Shown piece by piece: positions 44,847 to 54,236 of a stretch of DNA of 64,000 bases. Source of the DNA: HKST-UBA178 sp965223815 (GTDB taxonomy: Bacteria > Pseudomonadota > Gammaproteobacteria > Chromatiales > Chromatiaceae); NCBI GenBank assembly GCA_965223815.1, contig OZ245019.1, forward strand, positions 620,001-684,000, in the 5' to 3' direction. The notes below the pieces were generated by a model. The model was given only the letters and a program-made list of their open reading frames with translations. It did not search any database and had not been told where the DNA came from. The translations under genes and the position numbers were made by a program. How positions within the stretch are numbered: position 1 is the stretch's first letter; each line of letters opens with the position of its first letter.

Positions 44847-45233
44847 ATGGCAAAACCAACTCCCGTACGGAAAAAAGTTAAGCGGTCCGTCACTGACGGC
44901 GTGGTACATATTCACGCATCGTTCAACAATACGATTATCACCATCTCGGACCGCCAGGGTAACGTGTTGTCTTGGGCCACCGCCGGTGGTTCGGGATTTC
45001 GCGGTTCAAGGAAGAGCACGCCGTTTGCGGCGCAGATTGCCGCTGATCGAGCGGGGGAAGTTGCCAAGGAATACGGGGTCAAGAACCTAGACGTAAACGT
45101 CAAGGGGCCTGGTCCCGGTCGTGAGTCCGCTGTGAGAGCGCTCAACAATGCCGGATTCAAGATCACCAGCATTGTCGACGTGACCCCTATCCCGCATAAC
45201 GGCTGCCGGCCGCCCAAGAAACGCCGCGTTTGA
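44847..45233 (+). CDS. rpsK: Small ribosomal subunit protein uS11
   Basis: The 128-residue protein has HIHASFNNTIITISDRQGN and the C-terminal DVTPIPHNGCRPPKKRRV. It forms part of the 30S platform. It lies 57 bp after rpsM. Confidence 0.98.
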   Translation: MAKPTPVRKKVKRSVTDGVVHIHASFNNTIITISDRQGNVLSWATAGGSGFRGSRKSTPFAAQIAADRAGEVAKEYGVKNLDVNVKGPGPGRESAVRALNNAGFKITSIVDVTPIPHNGCRPPKKRRV

Positions 45234-45251
45234 ATTTGGAGTTCATAGATC

Positions 45252-45872
45252 ATGGCAAGATACTTAGGACCAAAATGTAAGCTCAGTCGGCGCGAGGGGA
45301 CCGATCTTTATTTGAAGAGTCGAGTGCGCTCCCTTGAATCCAAGTGCAACATGGAAAAGATGCCGGGGCAGACTGTCGATCGCAGACGGAGACTCTCCGA
45401 CTACGGATTGCAGCTTCGCGAGAAGCAGAAGATGCGACGTATCTACGGCATCATGGAAAAGCAGTTCCGCAACTACTACAAGTCCGCCGCCCAGGCCAAG
45501 GGCGCGACCGGTGAGAACCTCTTTCGGATGCTGGAACAGCGTCTTGACAATGTCGTCTACCGCATGGGTTTTGGCAGCACGCGCGCCGAATCCCGGCAAT
45601 TGGTGAGCCACAAAGCAATCGAAGTCAACGGTCGGGTTCTTAACGTGCCCTCATACGAAGTGCAGGCAGACGACGTAATCTCGGTACGTGAAAAAGGAAA
45701 GAAACAGGTGCGTGTGCAAAATGCCCTCGCCCTGGCCGAGCAATACGGATTTGTCGACTGGATTGAGGTTGACTCCAAGGCAATGCAGGGTACTTTCAAG
45801 CGGGCGCCTGATCGCTCCGAATTGCCTGCAGAAGTAAACGAGCAGCTCGTCGTCGAGCTGTACTCCAAGTAA
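45252..45872 (+). CDS. rpsD: Small ribosomal subunit protein uS4
   Basis: The 206-residue protein has the N-terminal ARYLGPKCKLSRREG without a zinc finger and the S4 domain DNVVYRMGFGSTRAESRQLV. It initiates 30S assembly and, in E. coli, represses the alpha operon. Confidence 0.98.
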   Translation: MARYLGPKCKLSRREGTDLYLKSRVRSLESKCNMEKMPGQTVDRRRRLSDYGLQLREKQKMRRIYGIMEKQFRNYYKSAAQAKGATGENLFRMLEQRLDNVVYRMGFGSTRAESRQLVSHKAIEVNGRVLNVPSYEVQADDVISVREKGKKQVRVQNALALAEQYGFVDWIEVDSKAMQGTFKRAPDRSELPAEVNEQLVVELYSK

Positions 45873-45894
45873 GGAATTTTTTTTAGAGGTCGAG

Positions 45895-46890
45895 ATGCCA
45901 GAATTCGTCAGCGATTTTCTGAAGCCGCGCCTGGTGAACGTACAGGCTATTAACGAGCGGCATGCCAAGGTCTCACTCGAGCCCATGGAACGGGGGTTCG
46001 GACACACCCTTGGCAATGCGTTGAGGCGCATTCTCCTCTCGTCTATGCCCGGCGCGGCAGTGATAGAGGTGGAGATCGAGGGAGTGTTACACGAATACAC
46101 AACCATCGAGGGTGTGCAGGAGGATGTACTTGAGATTCTTCTGAATCTAAAAGACCTGGCCGTGATAATGCACAGCAAAGACGAAGCGACCATGAGCCTC
46201 AAGAAAAAGGGTCCAGGGCCGGTTTTAGCCAGCGACATTACCCTCGGCCACGATATCGAGATCGCCAACCCGGATCATGTAATTGCCAACCTGACCAAGG
46301 AAGGCGAGATCAACATGAACATCCGGATTGCACGGGGCATCGGCTATCAGCCTGCGACGCAGAGAGAAAACAATGAGGATCGCCCCATCGGTCGCCTGAA
46401 CATGGATGCGACTTTCACCCCTGTGCGCAGAGTGGCTTATGTGGTGGAGGCAGCGCGAGTCGAACAGCGAACCGATCTGGATCGTTTGGTTATCGACCTC
46501 GAGACCAACGGCACCATTGATCCCGAAGAGGCGATACGCCGGGCGGCAACCATCCTCCAGGACCAGCTTTCCGCATTCGTGGAATTGGACGAGACCCGCA
46601 GCAGCGAGCCGGCTCCGGAGAATCGCGCGGCGACAATTGATCCGATTCTACTGCGACCGGTTGACGATTTAGAGTTGACCGTACGCTCAGCCAACTGCCT
46701 GAAGGCGGAGAACATCTTTTTAATTGGCGATTTGATTCAGCGTACTGAAGTTGAGTTGCTTAAGACACCCAATCTGGGAAAGAAATCGCTTACTGAAATC
46801 AAAGACGTACTGGCTACCCGCGGGCTCTCCCTGGGAATGCGCCTGGAAGTGTGGCCCCCGGAGGGGCTGGATGATACGGGCACCATTTAG
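45895..46890 (+). CDS. rpoA: DNA-directed RNA polymerase subunit alpha
   Basis: The 331-residue protein has the assembly domain (LEPMERGFGHTLGNALRRIL) and a complete C-terminal domain that binds UP elements and activators (SANCLKAENIFLIGDLIQRT and NLGKKSLTEI). It lies between rpsD and rplQ as usual. Confidence 0.99.
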   Translation: MPEFVSDFLKPRLVNVQAINERHAKVSLEPMERGFGHTLGNALRRILLSSMPGAAVIEVEIEGVLHEYTTIEGVQEDVLEILLNLKDLAVIMHSKDEATMSLKKKGPGPVLASDITLGHDIEIANPDHVIANLTKEGEINMNIRIARGIGYQPATQRENNEDRPIGRLNMDATFTPVRRVAYVVEAARVEQRTDLDRLVIDLETNGTIDPEEAIRRAATILQDQLSAFVELDETRSSEPAPENRAATIDPILLRPVDDLELTVRSANCLKAENIFLIGDLIQRTEVELLKTPNLGKKSLTEIKDVLATRGLSLGMRLEVWPPEGLDDTGTI

Positions 46891-46946
46891 CCGGATCTAC
46901 AACCGTTTATTGAACTTTTGAATCTAGTTTTAGAGGAAGTCCTCCC

Positions 46947-47336
46947 ATGCGTCATCGCAAATCCGGACGACAGCTAAATCGCAACAGCAGTCATCGCAAG
47001 GCAATGTTCCGGAACATGACCTGCTCGCTGCTGCGCCATGAGCTGATCAAGACCACTTTGCCCAAAGCAAAAGAGCTGCGCCGAGTTGCGGAGCCGATCA
47101 TAACAATGGGAAAGGTGGATAGCGTTGCCAGGCGCCGCCTCGCTTTTTCCAGGCTGCGGGATGAGGAAGTCGTCGGCAAGTTGTTCAATGAATTAGGCTC
47201 CCGCTACCAGCAGCGCGCGGGCGGTTATCTGCGCATCCTCAAATGCGGGCACCGTCCGGGAGACAAAGCGCCTATGGCGTATGTGGAATTGCTGGATCGT
47301 CCGGAGCCGGATGAAGAGGCGGTTGAAGTCGAGTAA
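46947..47336 (+). CDS. rplQ: Large ribosomal subunit protein bL17
   Basis: The 129-residue protein begins RHRKSGRQLNRNSSHRKAM. It is the last gene of the ribosomal block and is followed by an intrinsic terminator. Confidence 0.98.
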   Translation: MRHRKSGRQLNRNSSHRKAMFRNMTCSLLRHELIKTTLPKAKELRRVAEPIITMGKVDSVARRRLAFSRLRDEEVVGKLFNELGSRYQQRAGGYLRILKCGHRPGDKAPMAYVELLDRPEPDEEAVEVE

Positions 47337-47362
47337 CCGGGGCCTCACTGATGAAGCAAACG

Positions 47363-47392
47363 GAAACCGGGCGTAAGTCCGGTTTTCTATTT
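47363..47392 (+). terminator. Terminator of the ribosomal gene block
   Basis: AAACCGG and CCGGTTT pair around GCGTAAGT and continue into TTTCTATTT, 27 bp after the rplQ stop. Confidence 0.75.
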
Positions 47393-47440
47393 GGGGGTAG
47401 GGAAGCGGTAAATGCACGCAGAGGGTAGCGCCGAGCAGCC

Positions 47441-48205
47441 ATGAAACTAGCCGCATCATTACCAGAGGCAATTGGGTTGTTTACCGACTTTGGCGAGGCG
47501 GGCCCCTATCTCGGACAAATGGAAGCGGTGCTGCATCTGGCCGGCACTACCCAACCGGTTATCCGCCTGGTTTCCGATGCGCCCGCCTGTAACCCGAGAT
47601 CAGCCGCCTACTTGTTGGCGGGGCTTGTCCGCGTGTTGCCCCAACCGACCCTGTTTCTGGCCGTTGTCGATCCGGGCGTCGGCGGGAGTCGGTCGCCGCT
47701 GATGCTGCGCGCGGACCGGCATTGCTTCGTCGGACCGGACAACGGTTTGTTTTCACAGGTGATGCAGCAAGCCGAGGACGTAGAGTTGCAGATTATTGAG
47801 CCGCAAGACAGACCGCTGTCGGCGAGTTTTCACGGCAGAGACCTGTTCGCGCCAGTGGCGGCGGCATTGGCTCGGGGGGGCGAGGTATCCGGCAGGCACC
47901 TGCCTGCGGAAGAGGCCACCGGTATGGAGTGGCCATGCGATCTGCATGAGGTTGTCTATATCGATCACTATGGCAATGCCTTCACGGGTATAAGGGCAGC
48001 AGCGGTTGCAGCCGGGACCACTATGCTTTCCGTCGGTAACATAACAGTTCCTGCCGCCGGAACGTTCAGCGAAGTCCCTGCCGGGCAGCCGTTTTGGTAC
48101 TGCAACTCGATGGGCCTGGTGGAAATCGCCGTCAACCAGGGACGCGCCGATGAAGTGCTGGGTCTGCACCTGGGGGATACCCTGGTCTTTTCCCCCAACA
48201 GATAA
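47441..48205 (+). CDS. S-adenosyl-L-methionine hydrolase (adenosine-forming) family protein
   Basis: The 254-residue protein has the DUF62/SAM hydroxide adenosyltransferase motifs: LFTDFG with D16, VVDPGVGG, GPDNGLFS, SFHGRDLFAPVAA and IDHYGNAFTG. The C-terminal domain ends NSMGLVEIAVNQG. The family splits AdoMet into adenosine and methionine using water; the halogenases are relatives. The insertion loop typical of fluorinase is not visible. It converges on uvrA with a 7 bp gap. The physiological role of this family is not well settled. Confidence 0.88.
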   Translation: MKLAASLPEAIGLFTDFGEAGPYLGQMEAVLHLAGTTQPVIRLVSDAPACNPRSAAYLLAGLVRVLPQPTLFLAVVDPGVGGSRSPLMLRADRHCFVGPDNGLFSQVMQQAEDVELQIIEPQDRPLSASFHGRDLFAPVAAALARGGEVSGRHLPAEEATGMEWPCDLHEVVYIDHYGNAFTGIRAAAVAAGTTMLSVGNITVPAAGTFSEVPAGQPFWYCNSMGLVEIAVNQGRADEVLGLHLGDTLVFSPNR

Positions 48206-48212
48206 GGCCGGA

Positions 48213-51038
48213 TTATCTCTTCAGCACCGGCTTCAAGTATTTCCCGGTATGTGAGTTAGTGTTTCCGGCGATCTCTTCCGGAGTGCCGATGGCTACGATT
48301 TCCCCCCCCCGATTGCCTCCCTCCGGCCCCAGGTCCACTATCCAGTCCGCGGTTTTGATCACATCCAGGTTGTGCTCGATTACCACTACCGTGTTGCCGT
48401 GATCCCTCAGTCGGTGCAGTACCGAGAGCAGGTGTTTGACGTCATGGAAATGGAGCCCGGTGGTAGGCTCGTCGAGGATATAAAGCGTCTTGCCGGTATC
48501 CCGTTTTGAGAGTTCCCGGGAGAGCTTGACGCGCTGGGCCTCGCCCCCGGAAAGCGTAGTGGCATTTTGTCCGAGCTTTATGTAAGAGAGTCCAACGTCT
48601 ATCAGAGTCTGAAGTTTACGCTTTATTGCAGGGATGGCGTCGAAGAAGTCGACGGCATCCTCGACTGTTAGATCCAGAACCCGGTCTATGCTCAGGCCTT
48701 TGTAGCGGATCTCGAGGGTTTCACGGTTGTAGCGCTTTCCCTTGCAGATGTCGCACTGGACATAGATATCCGGAAGAAAGTGCATCTCCACCTTGATTAC
48801 GCCGTCGCCACGGCATGCCTCGCAGCGGCCGCCCTTCACATTGAAGCTGAATCGACCCGGCGTGTAACCTCGAGAGCGGGCTTCGTGAGTACCGGCAAAA
48901 AGCTCTCTAATAGGCGTAAAGAGGCCGGTGTAGGTGGCGGGATTTGAGCGGGGAGTTCTACCGATTGGGCTCTGATCAATATCCACCACTTTGTCCAGAT
49001 ACTCCAGGCCGTTGATCTGGCTGTGGGGTGCCGCGTTACGATTGGCAGCATTGAGTTCTGTTGCGGCCACCGGGTAGAGGGTGTCATTGATCAGGGTCGA
49101 CTTGCCAGAACCGGACACGCCGGTGACACAGGTAAAAAGACCGATGGGAAGGTGCAAGTCGATGGATTTGAGATTGTTGCCCGAGGCGCCGAGTATTTCC
49201 AGAGATCTGCCAGCCGGATCCTCATGACGCTGAGTCGGCGTCGCTATGCATTGCTTGCCCGAGAGGTACTGCCCGGTCAACGAGCCCGGATTCCCTTCGA
49301 TATCGGCAGCTCCGCCCTGGGCCACGATCTCACCACCGTGGACGCCGGCGCCCGGACCGATATCCACGACATGGTCGGCTGCCCGGATCGCCTCCTCATC
49401 GTGTTCCACCACAATCACCGTATTGCCCAGGTCCCGCAGATAAGTGAGGGTGTTGAGCAGCCGGGAATTGTCCCGCTGGTGCAGCCCAATGGAAGGTTCA
49501 TCCAGGACGTACATGACGCCCACTAGGCCGGCACCGATCTGGCTTGCCAATCTGATACGCTGGGACTCGCCGCCGGAGAGGGTTTCGGCGCTGCGATCGA
49601 GGGTGAGGTAGTCCAGACCCACGTTGACCAGAAACTGTAATCGCTGGGAGATCTCCTTGATCACCTTGGAAGCTATCTTGCCCCGCTTTCCCGGGAGCTC
49701 CAGCTGGCTGAAAAAATCGAGGGCGCTGCCGATAGGCAGGGCGGCGATGCCGGGCAGGTTCTGCTTATCGACGAATACATGCCGTGCCGCTTCGTTGAGG
49801 CGGGTGCCCCGGCATTCGGGACAGGGGTGGGTGGATATATACCTCGACAGCTCTTCCCGTACTGCCGTCGACTCCGTCTCACGGTAACGCCGCTCCATAT
49901 TGCGGATAATGCCCTCGAAGGGGTGGGTCTTGGTATGCCGTCCCCCCCGTTCGTTCAAGTAGCTGAACTTGATCGGCGTCTTTCCACTACCGTAGAGGAT
50001 GGCCTCGCGAGCGGACTTCGACAGTTCCTCCCAGGGTGATTCCGCATCGAACTCAAAGTGTTTGGCGAGGGAACGTATGAGCTGGAAATAGTATGCATTG
50101 CGGCGATCCCAGCCTCGTACCGCACCCGCGGCCAGGCTGAGATGGGGATGTGCCACCACCCGCAGCGGATCGAAGAATTGCTCCACCCCCAAGCCGTCAC
50201 AGGTAGGGCAGGCGCCCACCGGATTGTTGAAGGAGAACAGCCGGGGCTCCAGCTCGGGCAGGCTGTAACCGCACAGCGGGCAGGCGAAGTTGGCGGAGAA
50301 AATCAACTCCTCCCGCGCGGGCTCCTCCATCCAGGCGATGCGGGCCAGGCCACCGGAAAGCCCAAGGGCGGTTTCCAGGGATTCGGCCAACCTGATACCC
50401 AAGTCCTCCCTTACTTTGAAGCGGTCTACCACCACCTCGATGGTGTGCTTCTTGTGTAATTCCAATTCCGGCGGCTGATCCAGCTCGTGGATGCTGCCGT
50501 CGATGCGTGCTCGGATAAAGCCCTGGGCATTGAGCTCGGTAAGCAGCCTGTGGTGCTCTCCCTTGCGTTCCGATATCACCGGCGCCAGCAGCATCAGCCG
50601 CGAGCCCTGGGGCAGCTCCAGTACCTGATCCACCATCTGGCTGATGGTGCGTGCCTCCAGCGGCTCGTCATGCAGAGGGCAATGGGGACTGCCGGCGCGG
50701 GAGAAAAGCAGGCGCAGGTAGTCGTAGATTTCGGTAATGGTCCCCACCGTCGAGCGCGGATTGTGGGATGTGGTCTTCTGCTCGATCGAGATCGCCGGCG
50801 ACAGGCCTTCGATGTGGTCCACATCGGGCTTCTCCATCATCGACAAAAACTGCCGTGCGTAGGCCGACAGCGACTCTACATAGCGCCTCTGCCCCTCCGC
50901 GTAGATGGTATCGAAGGCGAGTGAGGACTTGCCCGAGCCCGATAGCCCGGTGAACACAATCAGCTTGTCCCTGGGTAACTGCAGGTCTACGTCTTTTAGA
51001 TTGTGGGTGCGGGCACCCCGAATTTGGATGCTGTCCAT
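48213..51038 (-). CDS. uvrA: Excinuclease ABC subunit A
   Basis: The 941-residue protein has two ABC ATPase halves with Walker A motifs GLSGSGKSS (31-39) and GVSGSGKST, the ABC signatures LSGGESQRI and LSGGEAQRV, and zinc-finger CxxC groups. UvrA dimers find bulky DNA lesions and load UvrB. The gene is divergent from an MFS gene and near ssb, the usual gammaproteobacterial context. A canonical LexA box is not visible in the 59 bp upstream region. Confidence 0.98.
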   Translation of the reverse strand: MDSIQIRGARTHNLKDVDLQLPRDKLIVFTGLSGSGKSSLAFDTIYAEGQRRYVESLSAYARQFLSMMEKPDVDHIEGLSPAISIEQKTTSHNPRSTVGTITEIYDYLRLLFSRAGSPHCPLHDEPLEARTISQMVDQVLELPQGSRLMLLAPVISERKGEHHRLLTELNAQGFIRARIDGSIHELDQPPELELHKKHTIEVVVDRFKVREDLGIRLAESLETALGLSGGLARIAWMEEPAREELIFSANFACPLCGYSLPELEPRLFSFNNPVGACPTCDGLGVEQFFDPLRVVAHPHLSLAAGAVRGWDRRNAYYFQLIRSLAKHFEFDAESPWEELSKSAREAILYGSGKTPIKFSYLNERGGRHTKTHPFEGIIRNMERRYRETESTAVREELSRYISTHPCPECRGTRLNEAARHVFVDKQNLPGIAALPIGSALDFFSQLELPGKRGKIASKVIKEISQRLQFLVNVGLDYLTLDRSAETLSGGESQRIRLASQIGAGLVGVMYVLDEPSIGLHQRDNSRLLNTLTYLRDLGNTVIVVEHDEEAIRAADHVVDIGPGAGVHGGEIVAQGGAADIEGNPGSLTGQYLSGKQCIATPTQRHEDPAGRSLEILGASGNNLKSIDLHLPIGLFTCVTGVSGSGKSTLINDTLYPVAATELNAANRNAAPHSQINGLEYLDKVVDIDQSPIGRTPRSNPATYTGLFTPIRELFAGTHEARSRGYTPGRFSFNVKGGRCEACRGDGVIKVEMHFLPDIYVQCDICKGKRYNRETLEIRYKGLSIDRVLDLTVEDAVDFFDAIPAIKRKLQTLIDVGLSYIKLGQNATTLSGGEAQRVKLSRELSKRDTGKTLYILDEPTTGLHFHDVKHLLSVLHRLRDHGNTVVVIEHNLDVIKTADWIVDLGPEGGNRGGEIVAIGTPEEIAGNTNSHTGKYLKPVLKR

Positions 51039-51097
51039 CTGCGTACCAGTTATAAGGCTAACCTGATACTATACGCGGTCTTCAGCAGACGAACCAA

Positions 51098-52492
51098 ATG
51101 ACCGTGCACGAAAAAACGAGCCATACGCAGGGCATGACTCCCCTGGAAACCAGGGCAGCGCTGTCGCTGGGGGGAATCTATGCATTGCGCATGCTGGGGC
51201 TATTTCTCATTCTTCCCGTATTCGCGCTTTACGCGGAGCAACTCTCCGGTGTGACGCCGCTGCTGGTGGGCCTGGCCATCGGCGCCTACGGCCTGACACA
51301 AGCGGTACTGCAAATCCCCTTCGGCATGCTCTCGGATCGTATCGGACGCAAGCCCGTCATCATTGGAGGGCTATTGATATTCGCCCTCGGTAGTGTCGTT
51401 GCCGCCCAGGCCGACAGTATTTGGGGCGTGATCATCGGTCGCGCCATCCAGGGCGGCGGTGCCATCGCTGCCGCCGTGATGGCCCTTGCCGCCGACCTTA
51501 CCCAAGAAAATAATCGTATGAAAGCGATGGCGGTTCTCGGGTTGAGTATCGGCCTCTCCTTTGCTTTGTCGCTAATACTCGGGCCGGTATTTAACGCCTG
51601 GATTGGGGTCGATGGAATTTTTTGGCTCACGGCAGTCCTGGCGTTGGTGGGGGTTGTCATTACTCTGTTGGTGGTGCCGAACCCGGAGCAGAGCCTGTTT
51701 CACCGGGACGCCCAATCGATGCCTGGCCAGTTCGGACGGGTGCTTGCAAACCCCGATCTACTGCGACTGGATTTCGGTATCCTGGTGCTGCATATGGCGA
51801 TGACCGCGCTGTTCCTGGTGTTGCCCTTGTCGCTGAGGGATTTGGCCGGGCTGGATTCCGGTCGTCACTGGATGCTCTATTTTCCGGTGCTCGTGGCTTC
51901 GGTGATACTGATGATCCCCTTCGTGGTGGTGGCGGAGAAACGGCGCCGTATTCGCGGGGTATTTTTGTTGGCGGTCGCTGTGTTGGCGCTGACCCTGCTG
52001 GGTTTGTTCCTTTTTCATGATTCGCTCTGGGGCCTGGTGGCCTCATTGGTGCTTTATTTCACCGCCTTCAATGTCCTGGAGGCGACATTGCCCTCCCTGG
52101 TTTCCAAAATCGCCCCCGCAGAGAGCAAGGGTACGGCGATGGGGGTATACTCGACTTCGCAATTTTGCGGCGCTTTTCTAGGTGGCTTGATCGGTGGCTG
52201 GGTACATACCCAGTTCGGCTTCGGCGGCGTGTTTTTGTTCGCCTCATTTGCCGTTTTTGTCTGGTTTCTGGCGGCGTTTTCCATGTCCGAGCCGCGCTAC
52301 CTGAAAAACCATCTGCTCAACGTGGGGGTGTTGAATCCGGGCCAGGCACAAGAGATACAGAATCGCTTGCTGAAGCTGGAGGGTGTGGTCGAAGCGGTGG
52401 TCGTCGGCGCCGAGGAAGTCGCCTATTTGAAGATAGATCCACAGCGCCTGAACATGACGGATCTGGATGCATTTTCAGCGGTACGTAGATAG
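51098..52492 (+). CDS. YajR-like MFS transporter
   Basis: The 464-residue protein has twelve hydrophobic segments, the MFS motif A GMLSDRIGRK at 76-85, and a C-terminal soluble domain of about 65 residues (LKLEGVVEAVVVGAEEVAYLKID). The last part looks like the ferredoxin-fold YAM domain of YajR. It is an inner-membrane transporter of unknown substrate, probably a proton-driven exporter. uvrA, this gene and ssb are often found together in gammaproteobacteria. ATG 51098 is assumed; M13 is a possible start. Confidence 0.85.
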   Translation: MTVHEKTSHTQGMTPLETRAALSLGGIYALRMLGLFLILPVFALYAEQLSGVTPLLVGLAIGAYGLTQAVLQIPFGMLSDRIGRKPVIIGGLLIFALGSVVAAQADSIWGVIIGRAIQGGGAIAAAVMALAADLTQENNRMKAMAVLGLSIGLSFALSLILGPVFNAWIGVDGIFWLTAVLALVGVVITLLVVPNPEQSLFHRDAQSMPGQFGRVLANPDLLRLDFGILVLHMAMTALFLVLPLSLRDLAGLDSGRHWMLYFPVLVASVILMIPFVVVAEKRRRIRGVFLLAVAVLALTLLGLFLFHDSLWGLVASLVLYFTAFNVLEATLPSLVSKIAPAESKGTAMGVYSTSQFCGAFLGGLIGGWVHTQFGFGGVFLFASFAVFVWFLAAFSMSEPRYLKNHLLNVGVLNPGQAQEIQNRLLKLEGVVEAVVVGAEEVAYLKIDPQRLNMTDLDAFSAVRR

Positions 52493-52550
52493 ACTTAATG
52501 TGTTTTAGTGGACCTTATTCATGGAAGAGTAGGTATAAACAGGAGGAACT

Positions 52551-53000
52551 ATGGCCAGAGGTGTTAACAAGGTTATTTTGATCGGCAACGTGGGGAGGGA
52601 CCCGGAGGTCCGCTATATGCCCAATGGCAATGCGGTGGCTAATGTCACTCTTGCCACTTCCGAGAGCTGGAAGGATAAGAACAGCGGCGAGATGCAGGAG
52701 CGCACCGAGTGGCATCGCGTTGTTTTTTTCCGCCGCTTGGGAGAGATCGTCGGCGAGTACGTTAAGAAGGGCTCGAAGATCTATGTCGAAGGTCGGTTGC
52801 AGACACGAAAGTGGCAGGGGCAGGACGGGCAGGATCGCTATACCACCGAGATTGTCGCCGACCAGATGCAGATGCTCGACAGCCGTGGCGGTGGCGGCGG
52901 TGGTGCGTTCGATTCCGGCGCTTCGTCGTCCGGAGGGGGCGGCTCCTCAGCACCACCGAAGACGGGTCCCGACGACTTTGATGACGACATTCCCTTCTGA
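52551..53000 (+). CDS. ssb: Single-stranded DNA-binding protein
   Basis: The 149-residue protein has an OB fold starting ARGVNKVILIGNVGRDPEVRY, a Gly/Ser-rich linker (about 105-135) and the acidic C-terminal tip DFDDDIPF that recruits replication and repair partners. AGGAGG precedes the ATG. The linker is short compared with E. coli SSB (178 residues). Confidence 0.98.
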   Translation: MARGVNKVILIGNVGRDPEVRYMPNGNAVANVTLATSESWKDKNSGEMQERTEWHRVVFFRRLGEIVGEYVKKGSKIYVEGRLQTRKWQGQDGQDRYTTEIVADQMQMLDSRGGGGGGAFDSGASSSGGGGSSAPPKTGPDDFDDDIPF

Positions 53001-53145
53001 CCGCAGCTAATCCCCGGCCGGCCGCTGACACTCCTCGCGCGCTTCGCGGGGAATCCCATTATGGTGTGCCGGTAGGGGGGCTTTGTACCCGATAGCGCCT
53101 TTGCCCTATTATATGCGCGCCCAGCACGACCCACACCGGAGCCCA

Positions 53146-54228
53146 ATGGACAATATTCCCCTCTCCCGCGTCTTTCTCAACGACGAGATCACCGAGGCCT
53201 GCGCCGCCGTGGTCGCTTCGGGGCAGTATATTCTTGGCCGGGAGTGCAGGGCCTTCGAAGAGGAACTTGCCGCCTATACAGGGAGCAAGTATGCGGTACT
53301 CTCATCCTCCTGGACTGCGGCGGTGATGCTTCTGCTGCAGACCATGAAGCTGACCCCAGGGGACGAGGTGATCCTACCTTCGCACACTGCTTTTCCCAGT
53401 GTGGAGCCGATCATTCATGCCGGAGCCACCCCGGTTTTTGTCGATGTTGACGACAGCTATTGCATGGATCCGGAACAGCTCTCTGCGGCTATCAATCTCA
53501 GAACCGTGGGTATAATGCCGGTCCATCTCTATGGCCATCCTGCGGACATGGATGCCATACAGCAGCTGGCTGACCGCCATGGGCTCTGGGTTGTGGAGGA
53601 TTGCGCCCAGGCGCAGGGTGCCAGGCACCAGGGGCGGCGTGTGGGCTCCATCGGCAATGCCGGGGGTTACTCCTTTTATCCTTCCAAGAACCTGACGGTG
53701 CTGGGCGACGGCGGCTGTATCTGTACCGATGACGAGCGCCTTGCCGAAGGGGTGCGGATGCTGCGTAACCACGGGCGCAAGAGCAAGTTCACCCACGAGA
53801 AAGTGGGATACAATTTGCGCTTCAACGAGATCCAGGCGGCAGCAGGAAGAGTGGCATTGCGTTATCTGGACGAGCTCAACCACCATCGCCGGCAGGTGGC
53901 CGCCCGCTATCGGGAACGCTTGAGCGATAAGGTGGCAGTTCCGCCGGAGCGTCCCTGGGCGGAGCCGGTATACCATATGTTCGTTATTCGCACTCGCCGC
54001 CGAGACGCGCTGGCGGACTTTCTGAAAGCGCGGGGAATTTCCACGGGTATCCACTATCCGGTGGCCAACCATCAACAGCCGGCGATGACCGCCCGTTACG
54101 AGGATATACCCACCCTGCCCAATACCGAACAGTGGGTAGACGAGATCCTCTCACTGCCCATCCACGGACAGATGCCGATTGATGAAGTGGATCGTGTCTG
54201 TGACGCCATCGAGGCCTTTGTGGATTGA
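53146..54228 (+). CDS. DegT/DnrJ/EryC1/StrS-family sugar aminotransferase
   Basis: The 360-residue fold-type I PLP enzyme has the Schiff-base lysine K181 in SFYPSKNLT and D152 in the cofactor-binding EDCAQAQGA. The glycine-rich GDGGCI follows the lysine. Such enzymes transfer an amino group to keto-sugar nucleotides. ATG 53146 has GGAG four bases before it; ATG 53113 and an earlier start are possible. It is the first of five close genes (GT2, dehydrogenase, membrane protein, GT39). The sugar substrate cannot be read from sequence, but ArnB, WbpE and related enzymes are the comparators. Confidence 0.88.
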   Translation: MDNIPLSRVFLNDEITEACAAVVASGQYILGRECRAFEEELAAYTGSKYAVLSSSWTAAVMLLLQTMKLTPGDEVILPSHTAFPSVEPIIHAGATPVFVDVDDSYCMDPEQLSAAINLRTVGIMPVHLYGHPADMDAIQQLADRHGLWVVEDCAQAQGARHQGRRVGSIGNAGGYSFYPSKNLTVLGDGGCICTDDERLAEGVRMLRNHGRKSKFTHEKVGYNLRFNEIQAAAGRVALRYLDELNHHRRQVAARYRERLSDKVAVPPERPWAEPVYHMFVIRTRRRDALADFLKARGISTGIHYPVANHQQPAMTARYEDIPTLPNTEQWVDEILSLPIHGQMPIDEVDRVCDAIEAFVD

Positions 54229-54236
54229 CCGTGGCT

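Noticed and set aside
51039..51097. Possible LexA box between uvrA and the MFS gene
   Set aside because: The best match (CCGCGTATAGTATCAG on the minus strand) lacks the CTGT half and agrees at only about nine of sixteen positions.
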